From assembly GCF_009834345.1 (NCBI RefSeq), contig NZ_CP035042.1, positions 186,001 through 250,000 of the forward strand: 64,000 nucleotides of DNA, written 5' to 3'. The notes beneath the pieces are model-generated. The model had not been told where the DNA came from. It searched no databases and saw nothing but the letters and a program-made list of their open reading frames with translations. The DNA comes from Billgrantia tianxiuensis. Lineage in GTDB: Bacteria; Pseudomonadota; Gammaproteobacteria; Pseudomonadales; Halomonadaceae. Positions 1 through 8,499 of the stretch are shown here, piece after piece; position 1 is the first letter of the stretch, and each line of letters opens with the position of its first letter. Made by a program: the position numbers and the translations under genes.

Positions 1-1836
1 GCTGCAGTAGTACCAGTGGACCCCAGGCTTGTCGGCGATGAAGGTCACCGAAGAGGTCTGCTGCGGATGGATCTCCATGTTGATGCCGTGGTTGACCAGG
101 GCGAAGCCGTGGCTGACGTCTTCGATGGTGTCCATGTTGGTCACCACGATGGTCACCTCGTCGCCCTGCTTCACGCGGAACTCGGTGGTACCGAAGCTAG
201 GTGCCACGGAGGTCATGTAGACGCGCACCTTGTTGCCGTCGCGGATCACCTTGTTGTCCCGCTCCAGGGTGACGCCGTCGGCCTGGGCCATGGCCACGGT
301 CTCGGCGAAGTACGGATCGTTGCGGTCGTATATCGCCTTCGGGTTGAGCTGGTCGGCGCGAATCATCAGCGCATCGTGGGGCTCGGCGTAGGTCGGACCG
401 TCGTGGATGAGCTTCATCTGCTCGCCGGAGATATCGATCAACTGGTCGTTCTCGGCGTGCATCGGACCCACCGGCAGGAAACGGTCCTTGGAGAACTTGC
501 ACAGCGCGGAGAGGTACTTGCCATCGACGTCACGGCTACAGGCCAGCGAGGCCTTGATGTGGCCGATGTTGTAGTGCACGTCGATGCGGTCGCGAATGTA
601 GTTCACCTCTTCGCCGTTGTAGGCGCGGATGGCGTCCTCCACGTTCCACTTCACCACCTGGCTGTCGAGGAACAACGAGGTGTAGGCGTTGCCGCGGTTG
701 TCGTAGGTGGTGTGCAGCGGCCCCAGGCCCACTTCCGGCTCGGCCACCACGGTGTCGCGCGGGTCGGACAGGCCGCCGTCGAACCACTCGGCCACGCGGG
801 ACCACTCGACCACGGTGCAGGTCGGCGAGAGCTTGCCGCTGACCACGCAGTACTTGCCTTCCGGCGGCATGGTGTTGACGCCGTGCGGGCTGCGCGGGGT
901 CGGCACGTAGAGGGCGAAGGGGTTGCGGCCCTCATGGGCCTGCTCGCGAGCGTCGACCACCGGTACTTGGGAGTCGCCCAGGGTGGTGTAGTTGCCCTCT
1001 GCGACCGCCTTCTCGATGGCCGGCACGTCGAAGAACACCGTCCAGTCACGCTCCGGTCCCATCATTTCCGGCAGGGTCATGCCGCGCGCCGAGTTGTAGC
1101 AGGAGGCGGCGACGAAGCGGCCGGTATAGTCGGTGTCGCAGTTGTCCAGGTTGCCGTCGACGATCGCCTGCCATTTGATCTCCATGGTATCGGCATCGAG
1201 GCAGGTCATCATGGTCCAGTAATCGGACGTGTCATCCATGTTCTGGCCATCGTTGTTCAGCGGAATGATCATCTCGCCGACTGCGAAGACATCCTCGGTC
1301 TTCGGCACCCGCTGCAGGGTGAGTCCGTGAATGGCCTGGACATTGGGGATGGTGACGATCTTGTCGGCGCGCATGATATCAAGGCGGATACGCGCCACCC
1401 GGGTGTTGGCCTTGTCATTGATGAAGCAGTAGCGACCGTCGTAGCGGGCGTCGGTATAGCTCACCTTGGGGTGGTGGGTGTCGCCGTTGAGCGGGGCGTT
1501 CGGCCCCAGTACGCGCTTGGACTCGTTGGTGATGCCCCAGCCGGTGGCGCTGTCGACGTTGAACACCGGGATGCGCAGCAGCTCGCGCATGGAAGGCACG
1601 CCGAGGATGCGCACCTCGCCGGAGTGGCCACCGCTCCAGAAGCCGTAGTACTCGTCGAGCTCGCCCGGCGGGACCTCGTGTTCGTTGCCCGCGGCGGCCT
1701 TGGCGGATCCGCTGCGTACCAGGGCGCCTGCGCCGAAGCCTCCGGCCAGGCTGGCCCCGGCCACGCCGGTCACCGCGCTATTGCGCAGGAAGTGCCGCCG
1801 GCTGAGGTCCTTGATGTGGTCTTTCTTGTCGCTCAT
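1..1836 (-). CDS. nosZ: Nitrous-oxide reductase NosZ (C-terminal end cut by the window edge)
   Basis: Periplasmic copper enzyme reducing N2O to N2, the last step of denitrification. The 612 visible codons start at ATG 1836, preceded by the strong ribosome site AGGAGG. The N-terminus has a twin-arginine signal with SRRHFLRN near residues 13-20, as expected for a Tat-exported folded cuproprotein. The beta-propeller part follows (for example DATMEIKWQ and HGVNTMPPEGKY), then the cupredoxin CuA domain. The frame leaves the window in HWYYCS, exactly where the first Cys of the CuA site lies, so about 25 residues with the remaining CuA ligands are outside. It starts 3 bases after the nosR stop, so the two are almost certainly one nosRZ transcript. 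Confidence 0.97.
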   Translation of the reverse strand, partial: MSDKKDHIKDLSRRHFLRNSAVTGVAGASLAGGFGAGALVRSGSAKAAAGNEHEVPPGELDEYYGFWSGGHSGEVRILGVPSMRELLRIPVFNVDSATGWGITNESKRVLGPNAPLNGDTHHPKVSYTDARYDGRYCFINDKANTRVARIRLDIMRADKIVTIPNVQAIHGLTLQRVPKTEDVFAVGEMIIPLNNDGQNMDDTSDYWTMMTCLDADTMEIKWQAIVDGNLDNCDTDYTGRFVAASCYNSARGMTLPEMMGPERDWTVFFDVPAIEKAVAEGNYTTLGDSQVPVVDAREQAHEGRNPFALYVPTPRSPHGVNTMPPEGKYCVVSGKLSPTCTVVEWSRVAEWFDGGLSDPRDTVVAEPEVGLGPLHTTYDNRGNAYTSLFLDSQVVKWNVEDAIRAYNGEEVNYIRDRIDVHYNIGHIKASLACSRDVDGKYLSALCKFSKDRFLPVGPMHAENDQLIDISGEQMKLIHDGPTYAEPHDALMIRADQLNPKAIYDRNDPYFAETVAMAQADGVTLERDNKVIRDGNKVRVYMTSVAPSFGTTEFRVKQGDEVTIVVTNMDTIEDVSHGFALVNHGINMEIHPQQTSSVTFIADKPGVHWYYCS

Positions 1837-1839
1837 GGT

Positions 1840-3981
1840 TCACTCCTCCTGAAGAGTGGGGATGCGCTGCAGATTGGCCTGGCTGCCCTGCGCAGCGTCG
1901 GCCGGAAGGGTTCCCGCGGCACCGCCGCCGGAGGAGGCGCGAGCGGCCTTCTCGAAGCGTTTGCGGCGCTTGACCATCGGCGGACAGCGCCGGTCGTCGT
2001 GGTAGGTCACTTGGCAATCCAGGCAGTAGTGGCACTCGTTGGCATTGATGCGGCCGTCGGGATGGATGGCGGCCACTTCGCACTCGTTGGCGCAGATCTG
2101 GCAGGGGGTGCCGCAGCTGCCGCGATGACGCTTGAGCCAGTCGAACAGGCGCAGGCGGGCGGGGATGGCGAGCCCCGCGCCCAGCGGGCAGACGTAGCGG
2201 CAGTAAGCCTTGTGGGTGAACGCCGAGATGACGAGCAGGCCCACGGCGTAGAGCAGGAAGGCCCAGTCGCGCTGGAAGCGCAGGGTCACGGCGGTCTTGA
2301 ACGGCTCCACCTCGGCGTAGCGTTCGGCCTGGCCCAGCGAATGCAGCGAGACGGCGAACAGCGCCAGCAGGATGATGTACTTGATGGCCCACAGGCGCTC
2401 GTGCACCGCGAAGGGCACTTCGAGCTGCGGTACCTTGAGCTTGCGCGCCGCCTTGTTGATCAATTCCTGCATGGCGCCGAAGGGACACAGCCAGCCGCAG
2501 AACACGCCGCGGCCCCACATCAGCAGTGTCACCGCCACGAACGACCAGAGGATGAACATCATCGGGTCGATCAGGAACGATTCCCAGCTGAAGCCGCCCA
2601 TCAGCGAGTGCACGAAGGTGAGGATGTTGACCACCGAGAGCTGGGCCAGCGAGTACCAGCCGATGAACACCACGGTGTAGACCAGGAAGCCGACGCGCAG
2701 CGGGGCGAGCACGCGTGGATAGCGCACCAGCACGTCCTGGAACAGCATGATCGCGGTCAGCACGGTGAGCCCCACGCCCAGCACCGCGATCTGGAAGGTC
2801 TTGTCGCGCCATACCTGCACCCACAGCGCTTCCTCGACGGCCGGTTCCGCGCGCTCGACGTAGGCTTCGGGGATACTGTAGTGGGCGTTGAAGCGCACGA
2901 ACTCGGTTTCCAGCGGCCCGGCGGCGCGGCGTACCAGCAGGCCGAGTTCCCAGGGCTCGCCGGGGTCGAAAGCGGCATCGCCGCGCACGATGAAGATGTC
3001 GCGCTCGGTCAGCGCCGGGGCGCCATCGATGGCCAGCCGCACGATGCGGCGGTGGTCGCGGTCGTGGAAGGCGATGTTGGTATTGCCCTGGCTGGCCTCG
3101 ATGCGGTCGAAGATGCCGCCGCGCACGTAGCCCGAGCCCTTGAAGGAGTAGTCGCCCCGGGCCATCACGCCGATGGCGTGCTCGCCCTCCTCCAGGCGCT
3201 CCATCAACTGCTCGTACACCACGTCGCCGAGCAGGTTGCGACCGATGGTGGGCGCGTTGAGATAGGTCACGTAGAGGTCGATGAAGGTGCTGTCGGGATC
3301 CTCGCCGCTGGCGTAGGTCTCGGCGGCGGTGCCGACGAATGCGGCATCGACCTCGCCATGGGTCAGGTGCAGGCGGCGCACGCTGCCGTCGCCTGCCAGG
3401 GTTTCCCAGTCGGCCGGCTCGAACACGTCATGGCGCACCTGGGCCGGTGGGGTGGCCAGCGGGTCATCGATCAGCCCCTGCGCGGCGGCGACCCGACGGG
3501 CGGCGCGCATCACCGTCTCGGTGAGCACCACCACCGTCACCGTGGCACCGGAGATGGCATCGAGGTTCTCGCCCACGCGCAGGCGCTGGTTGACGTGATG
3601 AGGGGTGTGAGCGGCGGCGTAGTCCACCAGGCGCTGCTCTGGGATGCCCACCAGCATGATCGGCTCCTCGTGGCCGAGAATGGTGGCCTGGGTGATGCGC
3701 GCCTCGCGGTCGACTCCCACCAGCATGTTGATCGGTTTGCCGGAATAGGCCGGGATGGGCGTGATGTCCTGGGTCTCGAAGGCGTAGCCCAGCAGTGTCT
3801 CGTCGGCGTAGACCGCCTTGGCGGGAAGCCCGCCGTCGGTGTCGGCCAGGCGCGTGGCGCTGGGGAATCCCACTTGCACCTGTGACAGTTCGAAGGCCTG
3901 CGTGGGCAGGCCGAGCAGCATCAGCATGCCGAACAGCCAAATCAGGGCTAGAGAAGAGAGCGGGCTGCGCCGGATGGGCAT
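1840..3981 (-). CDS. nosR: NosR, membrane flavo-iron-sulfur protein for N2O reduction
   Basis: Electron-donating and regulatory membrane protein needed for nosZ expression and NosZ activity. The 713 residues carry an N-terminal signal/transmembrane stretch, a periplasmic FMN-binding domain with the flavinylation motif SGATVT near residue 155, several membrane helices from about residue 400, two cytoplasmic Cys-Pro motifs (CGWLCPFGAMQEL and CRYVCPLGAG) and a C-terminal double 4Fe-4S ferredoxin region (CQICANECEVAAI, CHYCLDC). This order matches full-length NosR. An FNR/DNR-type box lies about 120 bases upstream of the start, and nosZ follows directly. nosD, nosF and nosY would be expected beyond the left edge. 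Confidence 0.96.
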   Translation of the reverse strand: MPIRRSPLSSLALIWLFGMLMLLGLPTQAFELSQVQVGFPSATRLADTDGGLPAKAVYADETLLGYAFETQDITPIPAYSGKPINMLVGVDREARITQATILGHEEPIMLVGIPEQRLVDYAAAHTPHHVNQRLRVGENLDAISGATVTVVVLTETVMRAARRVAAAQGLIDDPLATPPAQVRHDVFEPADWETLAGDGSVRRLHLTHGEVDAAFVGTAAETYASGEDPDSTFIDLYVTYLNAPTIGRNLLGDVVYEQLMERLEEGEHAIGVMARGDYSFKGSGYVRGGIFDRIEASQGNTNIAFHDRDHRRIVRLAIDGAPALTERDIFIVRGDAAFDPGEPWELGLLVRRAAGPLETEFVRFNAHYSIPEAYVERAEPAVEEALWVQVWRDKTFQIAVLGVGLTVLTAIMLFQDVLVRYPRVLAPLRVGFLVYTVVFIGWYSLAQLSVVNILTFVHSLMGGFSWESFLIDPMMFILWSFVAVTLLMWGRGVFCGWLCPFGAMQELINKAARKLKVPQLEVPFAVHERLWAIKYIILLALFAVSLHSLGQAERYAEVEPFKTAVTLRFQRDWAFLLYAVGLLVISAFTHKAYCRYVCPLGAGLAIPARLRLFDWLKRHRGSCGTPCQICANECEVAAIHPDGRINANECHYCLDCQVTYHDDRRCPPMVKRRKRFEKAARASSGGGAAGTLPADAAQGSQANLQRIPTLQEE

Positions 3982-4098
3982 GGGCGTTCCTTATCGCGTA
4001 CCCGTCGCAGTGAACGTGAGAGACGACAGGTATTACAGGTATATGAAATGAATCTTTGTTACCTGCTGCCATCATGCCAGCTGACTGCCAGTCCTTAA

Positions 4099-4112
4099 TT
4101 GACTTGGGTCAT
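4099..4112 (-). promoter_or_regulatory. FNR/DNR-type box of the nosR promoter
   Basis: The plus-strand sequence TTGACTTGGGTCAT fits the FNR/DNR pattern TTGAY-N4-RTCAA with one end mismatch. On the minus strand a -10-like CATGAT lies at 4076-4071. Its centre is exactly 32 bp from the box centre, which places the box at about -41.5, the class II activator position. The same geometry recurs at three other promoters in the window. Which Crp/Fnr-family protein binds cannot be told from the site. Confidence 0.75.
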
Positions 4113-4210
4113 GGGCGGTGTGACGTGTATCAAGTTCGAGGGAGTAACCCCAACGAGGTAGTCGCTTTGGGGTGCCGCGGTGCGGCAGCACCGGGGAGGG
4201 GGAAAGCAGG

Positions 4211-4249
4211 GGCGGGGCATCTCGCCTGAAGTCGGCTCGATGCCCCGCC
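4211..4249 (-). terminator. Hairpin after the cytochrome c gene
   Basis: Perfect 10-bp inverted repeat GGCGGGGCAT / ATGCCCCGCC about 34 bases past the cytochrome c stop. The T-tract is poor, so this may be an attenuating or 3'-end-protecting hairpin rather than a full intrinsic terminator. Confidence 0.45.
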
Positions 4250-4282
4250 TTAGGAGGGTCTGGTCAGCGAAACCGTGGGAGG

Positions 4283-4594
4283 TTAGAGCACCGGCTCGAG
4301 CATGAAGTCGACGGCGGCCTTCACCTCGTCATCGCTCAGGTTCATATGCCCACCCTTGGGCGGCATGGCGCCAATGCCCTCGATGGCGTGGGCGTAGAGC
4401 GTTTCCATATCCTGCTCCAGGCGCGGCGCCCAGGCATCGGCGTCGCCCTTGATCGGAGCGCCGGCGGCACCGGTCATGTGGCAGGCCATGCAGGCCTGGT
4501 TGTAGATCGCTTCGCCATCGGGCTCCGCCTGGACGGAAGCGGTGAACGCCAAGGCGGCGGTGCCGGCGAGCAGGGCGGCGGTGATTTTCTTCAT
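4283..4594 (-). CDS. Small periplasmic class I cytochrome c (c5-like)
   Basis: A 103-residue protein with a classic Sec signal peptide ending around SVQAEP and one haem-binding motif CMACH near residue 35. The likely axial Met is in the MPPKGGHMN segment near residue 76. Size and the VDFMLEPVL tail fit the cytochrome c5/c555-type monohaem carriers. Its place between nsrR and nosRZ, on the same strand, suggests electron delivery to NosR/NosZ or another periplasmic reductase (inference). It has its own hairpin downstream, and a terminator separates it from nsrR. Confidence 0.85.
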   Translation of the reverse strand: MKKITAALLAGTAALAFTASVQAEPDGEAIYNQACMACHMTGAAGAPIKGDADAWAPRLEQDMETLYAHAIEGIGAMPPKGGHMNLSDDEVKAAVDFMLEPVL

Positions 4595-4675
4595 GGTTTT
4601 CTCCGGTTGCTTACGGTCACGGCGAAGCCTGTCGAAGCGGGTTGCCCCGCGCTGTACGCCAGGCTTCTGTCAAAA

Positions 4676-4694
4676 GCCAAAAATGGATTTTGGC
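4676..4694 (-). terminator. Intrinsic terminator of nsrR
   Basis: Minus-strand stem GCCAAAA / TTTTGGC with a 5-base loop, followed by TTTTG, begins 5 bases after the nsrR stop. Confidence 0.6.
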
Positions 4695-4698
4695 ACAG

Positions 4699-5145
4699 TC
4701 AGGCAGGGCTGGTGGCGATCTGCATCAAGCGGGCGAGCTGTGGCTGTCGCCTGCCGAGCATGTCGGCCAGGGTGTATTGGTCCAGTACCGCCAGGAAGGC
4801 GCCGAGTGCCTCGTTGAAAATCGGCTTGAGCCGGCAGGCAGGCGTGATGATGCACTCGTTGCTGTCGCGGAGACACTCGACCAGGCCGAGTTCGTGCTCG
4901 GTGTCGCGTACCAATGCGCCCAGGGTGATCTCCTGCGGGGAGCGGTTGAGCAGCATGCCGCCGTTCTTGCCGCGAATGGTGGTGATATAGCCTCGGTGGC
5001 TGAGGTCCTGCACCACTTTCATCAGATGGTTGCGCGACACGCCGAAGCTTTCCGCAATCTCGTGGATGGTGGCGCGCTCCTCGCCCTTGACGGCGAGGTA
5101 GATCAGCACGCGCAGCGCATAGTCGGTGTAGCGAGTCAGGTGCAT
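4699..5145 (-). CDS. nsrR: NsrR, Rrf2-family nitric-oxide-sensing repressor
   Basis: Iron-sulfur transcriptional repressor of NO-detoxification genes, relieved when NO attacks its cluster. The 148 residues begin MHLTRYTDYALRVLIYLA, the hallmark Rrf2/NsrR start with its winged helix (YTDYALR, HEIAESFGVSRNHLMKVV). Three cysteines in the cluster loop lie at residues 91, 98 and 104 (VECLRDSNEC, TPACRLKP), matching the NsrR type rather than IscR. It follows a DUF454 gene on the same strand. A degenerate NsrR-like operator lies 33-55 bases upstream of its start, and a better one at nnrS, so autoregulation is plausible. Confidence 0.93.
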   Translation of the reverse strand: MHLTRYTDYALRVLIYLAVKGEERATIHEIAESFGVSRNHLMKVVQDLSHRGYITTIRGKNGGMLLNRSPQEITLGALVRDTEHELGLVECLRDSNECIITPACRLKPIFNEALGAFLAVLDQYTLADMLGRRQPQLARLMQIATSPA

Positions 5146-5177
5146 GGCAAGTCCGGCGTTGGCTGGATAAGCAACAA

Positions 5178-5200
5178 TTTATGTACGCTAAATCCTTCTT
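5178..5200 (-). promoter_or_regulatory. Candidate NsrR operator upstream of nsrR
   Basis: On the minus strand the left half AAGAAGGATTT matches the NsrR half-site AAGATGYATTT at 9 of 11 positions. The right half is weak (5 of 11). It overlaps the end of the DUF454 gene. Confidence 0.35.
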
Positions 5201-5610
5201 ATCATAGCAGTACGCTTGGCGTGGCGTTCGCTGCCCAAAGGTGTGGCATCGGGTCGCGTCCAGACGAAAAGGGCCACACAGCAGAACAGGGTCGCTGTTA
5301 CGCCTAGTACCGGGACAGGTGCGCCGCCCAGCCATAATACCAGCCAGCTCAGGAACAGCAGTACCGTGGCAAGACGCTTGGCTGGCCTGGCGATGGCCCG
5401 CTGCCGTTGCCAGGCGCGCAGCGGCGGGCCCAGCCGAGGGTGGTGCCACAACCAGCGCGCCAGTCGCGGCGAGCCCTTGGGTGCCGCCCAGGCGGCGAGC
5501 AGCAGGAATGGCGTGGTCGGCAGCAGCGGCACCACCAGCCCGGCGGTTCCCAGTCCGATGCAGCTGTAAGCCAGCGCTTGCCAACCAAGGCGTACCAAAG
5601 GGTCTCTCAT
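5188..5610 (-). CDS. DUF454 (YbaN-like) small membrane protein
   Basis: A 140-residue inner-membrane protein of the DUF454/YbaN family, function unknown. The signature GLGTAGLVVPLLPTTPFLLLAAW lies near residues 18-40 (a family-typical leading helix with LPTTPF), and a second helix pair spans about 85-120. I place the start at ATG 5610: the family begins at this MRDPLVRLGW segment and GAGCGAGG precedes it. The frame could be extended to 5721, but this would run into nnrS. It is divergent from nnrS with the NsrR operator between, and co-directional with nsrR, which suggests an NO-stress association (inference). Confidence 0.8.
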   Translation of the reverse strand: MRDPLVRLGWQALAYSCIGLGTAGLVVPLLPTTPFLLLAAWAAPKGSPRLARWLWHHPRLGPPLRAWQRQRAIARPAKRLATVLLFLSWLVLWLGGAPVPVLGVTATLFCCVALFVWTRPDATPLGSERHAKRTAMIRRI

Positions 5611-5668
5611 GGCAACCTCGCTCTGCTCTTGTGACTGGTGCCGCGACATGGTTTCCAGCGGTGTTACT

Positions 5669-5691
5669 AAGTAGTATTTTATATACATGTT
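5669..5691 (+). promoter_or_regulatory. NsrR operator between DUF454 and nnrS
   Basis: The 23-bp site reads AAGTAGTATTT, T, ATATACATGTT. It matches 19 of 23 positions of the NsrR consensus AAGATGYATTT-N-AAATRCATCTT. It covers the only ATG available for nnrS (5687) and lies 59 bases upstream of the DUF454 start, so it could control both directions. Confidence 0.75.
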
Positions 5692-6898
5692 TATAGACGC
5701 TGCCAAGTCCGGTATCGACACTACCGCTCCTCGCTTACCCGCCTGGCGCTGGCTGTTTCCGCTGGCGGCGTTGCATGCCGCCGCGATGGTGCCGCTCTCT
5801 CTGCTGGCGCTCTACCACGGCTGGACACCGGTGCAACTGGCGACGCCGGCCGCCCATGCGCGGGAAATGCTGTTCGGTTTTGCCCTGGCGGTGATCGCCG
5901 GCTACCTGCTGGGCCCCATGCCGCGTCGGCAACTGGGTCTGCTGGTGACGCTGTGGCTGGTAGGCCGGCTGGGCGTGCTGGACTGGTCGGGTGCGGCTAT
6001 CGCTTCGCTGGCCGATGGCGCCTTCGCCCTGTGGGTGGCCTCGCGCCTGGTGCCGCGCTTCATCGCCGCGAAGAAATGGCGTAACCGACTGCTCTCGCCG
6101 CTGCTGGGCATGCTCTGCCTGTTGGCCGTGGTGACCCTCACCTGGCGCTACCTCGGAGATATGCCGACCACGGCGCCGCTGATGCACCAGAGCGTATTGT
6201 GGCTGGTACTGCTGATGTCCTTCATGGGCGGGCGCGTCATCGCCCCGGCGGTCAATGGCTACCTGATGAAGCGCTTCCGCGCTGCCGGCACCGGCGTGCA
6301 GCCACGTCTCGAGGCGGCATTGATCGTGCTGCTGGGAGTGGCCCCGTTCCTGATGCTATGGGTCACGCTACGTCCGCTGGCGGCTCTGATGGTGCTGACG
6401 GCGGGCCTGCTGGTGCTGGCGCGTATCTGGCGCTGGGAGCCGCTACGCTGTCAGGAGCGCCCGGATTTGCAGGTGCTGATGCTGGGCTACGCCTGGATCG
6501 CCATCGGCCTGCTGCTGCTGGCACGCAGCTGGTGGGCGCCGCAGCATGCCAGTACCGCCTTGCACGCCTTCACCGTCGGTGCGCTTGGCACCCTGGCCAG
6601 TGCGATCATGCTGCGTCACGTGATCCTGCGTGCCAAGCGAGGCCCGGAGGAAGAGGCAGCACTGCTACCGCTGGCCGGCCTGTTCGCCGTGGCGGCCGTG
6701 CTGCGCCTGTGGGCGATCGAGGCAGGCTCCCACTGGCTGCTGCTGTTATGGGCCTCGGCCCTGTCCTGGAGTCTGGGTTGGCTGATGGTGGCCTGGCGAT
6801 TGCGGGTGTGGTCGGGGCGTGTGGCAAGGCAGGTGGAAAGGCGTGCGGACCGGAGGGTGTCCACTGCGCACATCGGCAAACTTGACCCGGGACAATAG
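5687..6898 (+). CDS. nnrS: NnrS-family haem-copper membrane protein
   Basis: Polytopic inner-membrane protein of the NnrS family, which contains haem and copper and protects against NO-derived stress. The 403 residues form about 12 hydrophobic helices (for example MLFGFALAVIAGYLLG and LWLVLLMSFMGGRVIAPAVN), and the FMGGR element near residue 178 is characteristic of the family. The start is uncertain: ATG 5687 is the only start codon before the first helix, has no ribosome site and lies inside the NsrR operator. The transcript may be nearly leaderless, or a rare start codon may be used. hemN follows on the same strand. Confidence 0.88.
   Translation: MFIDAAKSGIDTTAPRLPAWRWLFPLAALHAAAMVPLSLLALYHGWTPVQLATPAAHAREMLFGFALAVIAGYLLGPMPRRQLGLLVTLWLVGRLGVLDWSGAAIASLADGAFALWVASRLVPRFIAAKKWRNRLLSPLLGMLCLLAVVTLTWRYLGDMPTTAPLMHQSVLWLVLLMSFMGGRVIAPAVNGYLMKRFRAAGTGVQPRLEAALIVLLGVAPFLMLWVTLRPLAALMVLTAGLLVLARIWRWEPLRCQERPDLQVLMLGYAWIAIGLLLLARSWWAPQHASTALHAFTVGALGTLASAIMLRHVILRAKRGPEEEAALLPLAGLFAVAAVLRLWAIEAGSHWLLLLWASALSWSLGWLMVAWRLRVWSGRVARQVERRADRRVSTAHIGKLDPGQ
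6882..6895 (+). promoter_or_regulatory. Weak FNR-like box upstream of hemN
   Basis: TTGACCCGGGACAA matches TTGAC-N4-GTCAA except for one base in the right core. It overlaps the end of nnrS, 103 bases before hemN. Unlike the four good boxes, no TANNNT hexamer sits 32 bp downstream. Confidence 0.3.
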
Positions 6899-6998
6899 AG
6901 CGGCGAGCTGTCGAGACGACACCGATAGCCGATGTCATACTCACCGGCAACAGGGCATGGCGCGCTCCATGCCGAGGTTTCAAGAGGCTGTTCCGCTC

Positions 6999-8384
6999 AT
7001 GCAAGACGATCAACTGTTCAATCGCCCACTGGTGGAAAAGTACGACCGCCCGGGGCCCCGCTACACCTCCTATCCGACGGCGCCGCAGTTCCATGCGGCC
7101 TTCGCCGAGGACGACTATCGCGCCGCAGCGGAGCGCAGCAACCGGGTCGCCTCGCCCAAGCCGCTGTCGGTCTACGTGCATATCCCGTTCTGCAAGAGCC
7201 TGTGCTACTACTGCGCCTGCAACAAGATCATCACCCACAACACCGAGCGTGCGGCGGAGTATCTCGACTGGCTGAAGCACGAGATCCGTGTGCAGGGCGC
7301 GCTGTTCGACGAGAATCGGCGCATGACCCAACTGCACCTGGGCGGCGGTACCCCCACCTACCTGAGCAACGCCCAACTCGGCGAGCTGATGGCGGCCCTC
7401 GACGAGGCCTTCCACTTCGCCGAGCCTGCGGCGCGCGAGTTCTCGCTGGAAGTCGATCCACGCACGGTCACGCCAAGCCAGATCCACGAGCTGCACGACC
7501 TCGGCTTCAACCGGCTGAGCTTTGGCGTACAGGATTTCGACCCCGACGTGCAGAAGGCGGTCAACCGCGTGCAGAGCGAGGAGCAGGTCATCGAGCTGGT
7601 GGCGGCCGCCCGTGAGGCCGGCTTCCAGTCGGTCAGCGTCGACCTGATCTACGGCCTGCCATTGCAGACGGTGGCAAGCTTCGACGCCACCCTGGCGAAG
7701 ATCATCGCCCTGCGCCCGGATCGTATCGCCGCCTACAGCTATGCCCACCTGCCGGAGCTGTTCAAGGCCCAGCGGCTGATCCGCCCCGAGGACATGCCGC
7801 CGCCGGAGCGCAAGCTGGAGCTGTTGGAACTGACCATTCGCCGCCTGACCGCGGCCGGCTACGTCTACATCGGCATGGATCACTTTGCCCTGCCCGACGA
7901 CGAGCTGACCCTGGCCAAGGAGAACGGCACCCTGCAGCGCAACTTCCAGGGCTACTCCACCCATGCCGACTGCGACATGATCGGGCTGGGCATCACCTCC
8001 ATCGGCAAGGTCGGCGACAGCTACAGCCAGAACGTCAAGGAGACCGCCCAGTACCAGGCGCGGCTCGAGGCGGGGCGGCTGCCGGTGATGCGCGGCTATC
8101 GGCTCAACGATGACGACCGCCTGCGCCGCGACGTGATCAATGCCCTGATGTGCCACGGGCGCATCGACTTCGCTGACATCGAGGTGCGCCACGACATCGT
8201 CTTCCGCGACTATTTCGCCGATGCCCTGGGCCAGCTCGAGGAGATGCAGGCCGACGGCCTGCTGTCGATTGACGCCGCCGCCATCGAGGTGCTGCCCGCC
8301 GGGCGCCTGATGATGCGCAACATGGCCATGGCCTTTGATGCCTATCTCACACCCAACGAGGGGCGCTTCTCGCGTACGGTATAG
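6999..8384 (+). CDS. hemN: Oxygen-independent coproporphyrinogen III dehydrogenase
   Basis: Radical-SAM enzyme converting coproporphyrinogen III to protoporphyrinogen IX without O2, in cytoplasmic haem synthesis. The 461 residues match HemN in length. VEKYDRPGPRYTSYPTAP at the N-terminus and the cluster motif CKSLCYYCAC near residues 66-75 (CxxxCxxCxC) are diagnostic. Start ATG 6999 is chosen because AGAGG lies 10 bases before it and HemN proteins start about here; the frame is open further upstream. Haem for denitrification cytochromes and for NnrS/Hmp would need this enzyme in anoxia. A 7-bp stem hairpin lies 24 bases downstream. Confidence 0.96.
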   Translation: MQDDQLFNRPLVEKYDRPGPRYTSYPTAPQFHAAFAEDDYRAAAERSNRVASPKPLSVYVHIPFCKSLCYYCACNKIITHNTERAAEYLDWLKHEIRVQGALFDENRRMTQLHLGGGTPTYLSNAQLGELMAALDEAFHFAEPAAREFSLEVDPRTVTPSQIHELHDLGFNRLSFGVQDFDPDVQKAVNRVQSEEQVIELVAAAREAGFQSVSVDLIYGLPLQTVASFDATLAKIIALRPDRIAAYSYAHLPELFKAQRLIRPEDMPPPERKLELLELTIRRLTAAGYVYIGMDHFALPDDELTLAKENGTLQRNFQGYSTHADCDMIGLGITSIGKVGDSYSQNVKETAQYQARLEAGRLPVMRGYRLNDDDRLRRDVINALMCHGRIDFADIEVRHDIVFRDYFADALGQLEEMQADGLLSIDAAAIEVLPAGRLMMRNMAMAFDAYLTPNEGRFSRTV

Positions 8385-8407
8385 GTCTGCCGAGAGGAGT
8401 CGAACGA

Positions 8408-8428
8408 GCGGCGTCCAGTGAACGCCGC
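8408..8428. terminator. Hairpin between convergent hemN and the chemoreceptor gene
   Basis: Stem GCGGCGT / ACGCCGC with a 7-base loop in the short gap between convergent genes. It has only two T residues after it, so termination strength is doubtful. Confidence 0.4.
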
Positions 8429-8499
8429 TTCCTGCGGTTCGAGCCCTCGCAAGTGGGCCTCGGGATAGGGCGCCGAGGTGAGCTGTGGCCTTCTCGGCT

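Larger units (their letters stand above)
3982..4282. other. nosR upstream region
   Basis: This 301-base stretch has no gene. It holds the nosR promoter, with an FNR-type box at 4099-4112 and a -10 at 4071-4076 on the minus strand. It also holds the hairpin that ends the cytochrome c gene (4211-4249). I saw nothing else of note. Confidence 0.7.

Noticed and set aside
16..3885. A plus-strand open frame of 1289 codons opposite nosZ and nosR
   Set aside because: It is the antisense shadow of two clearly identified genes in GC-rich DNA, is rich in His, Val and Gly as such shadows are, and matches no family.
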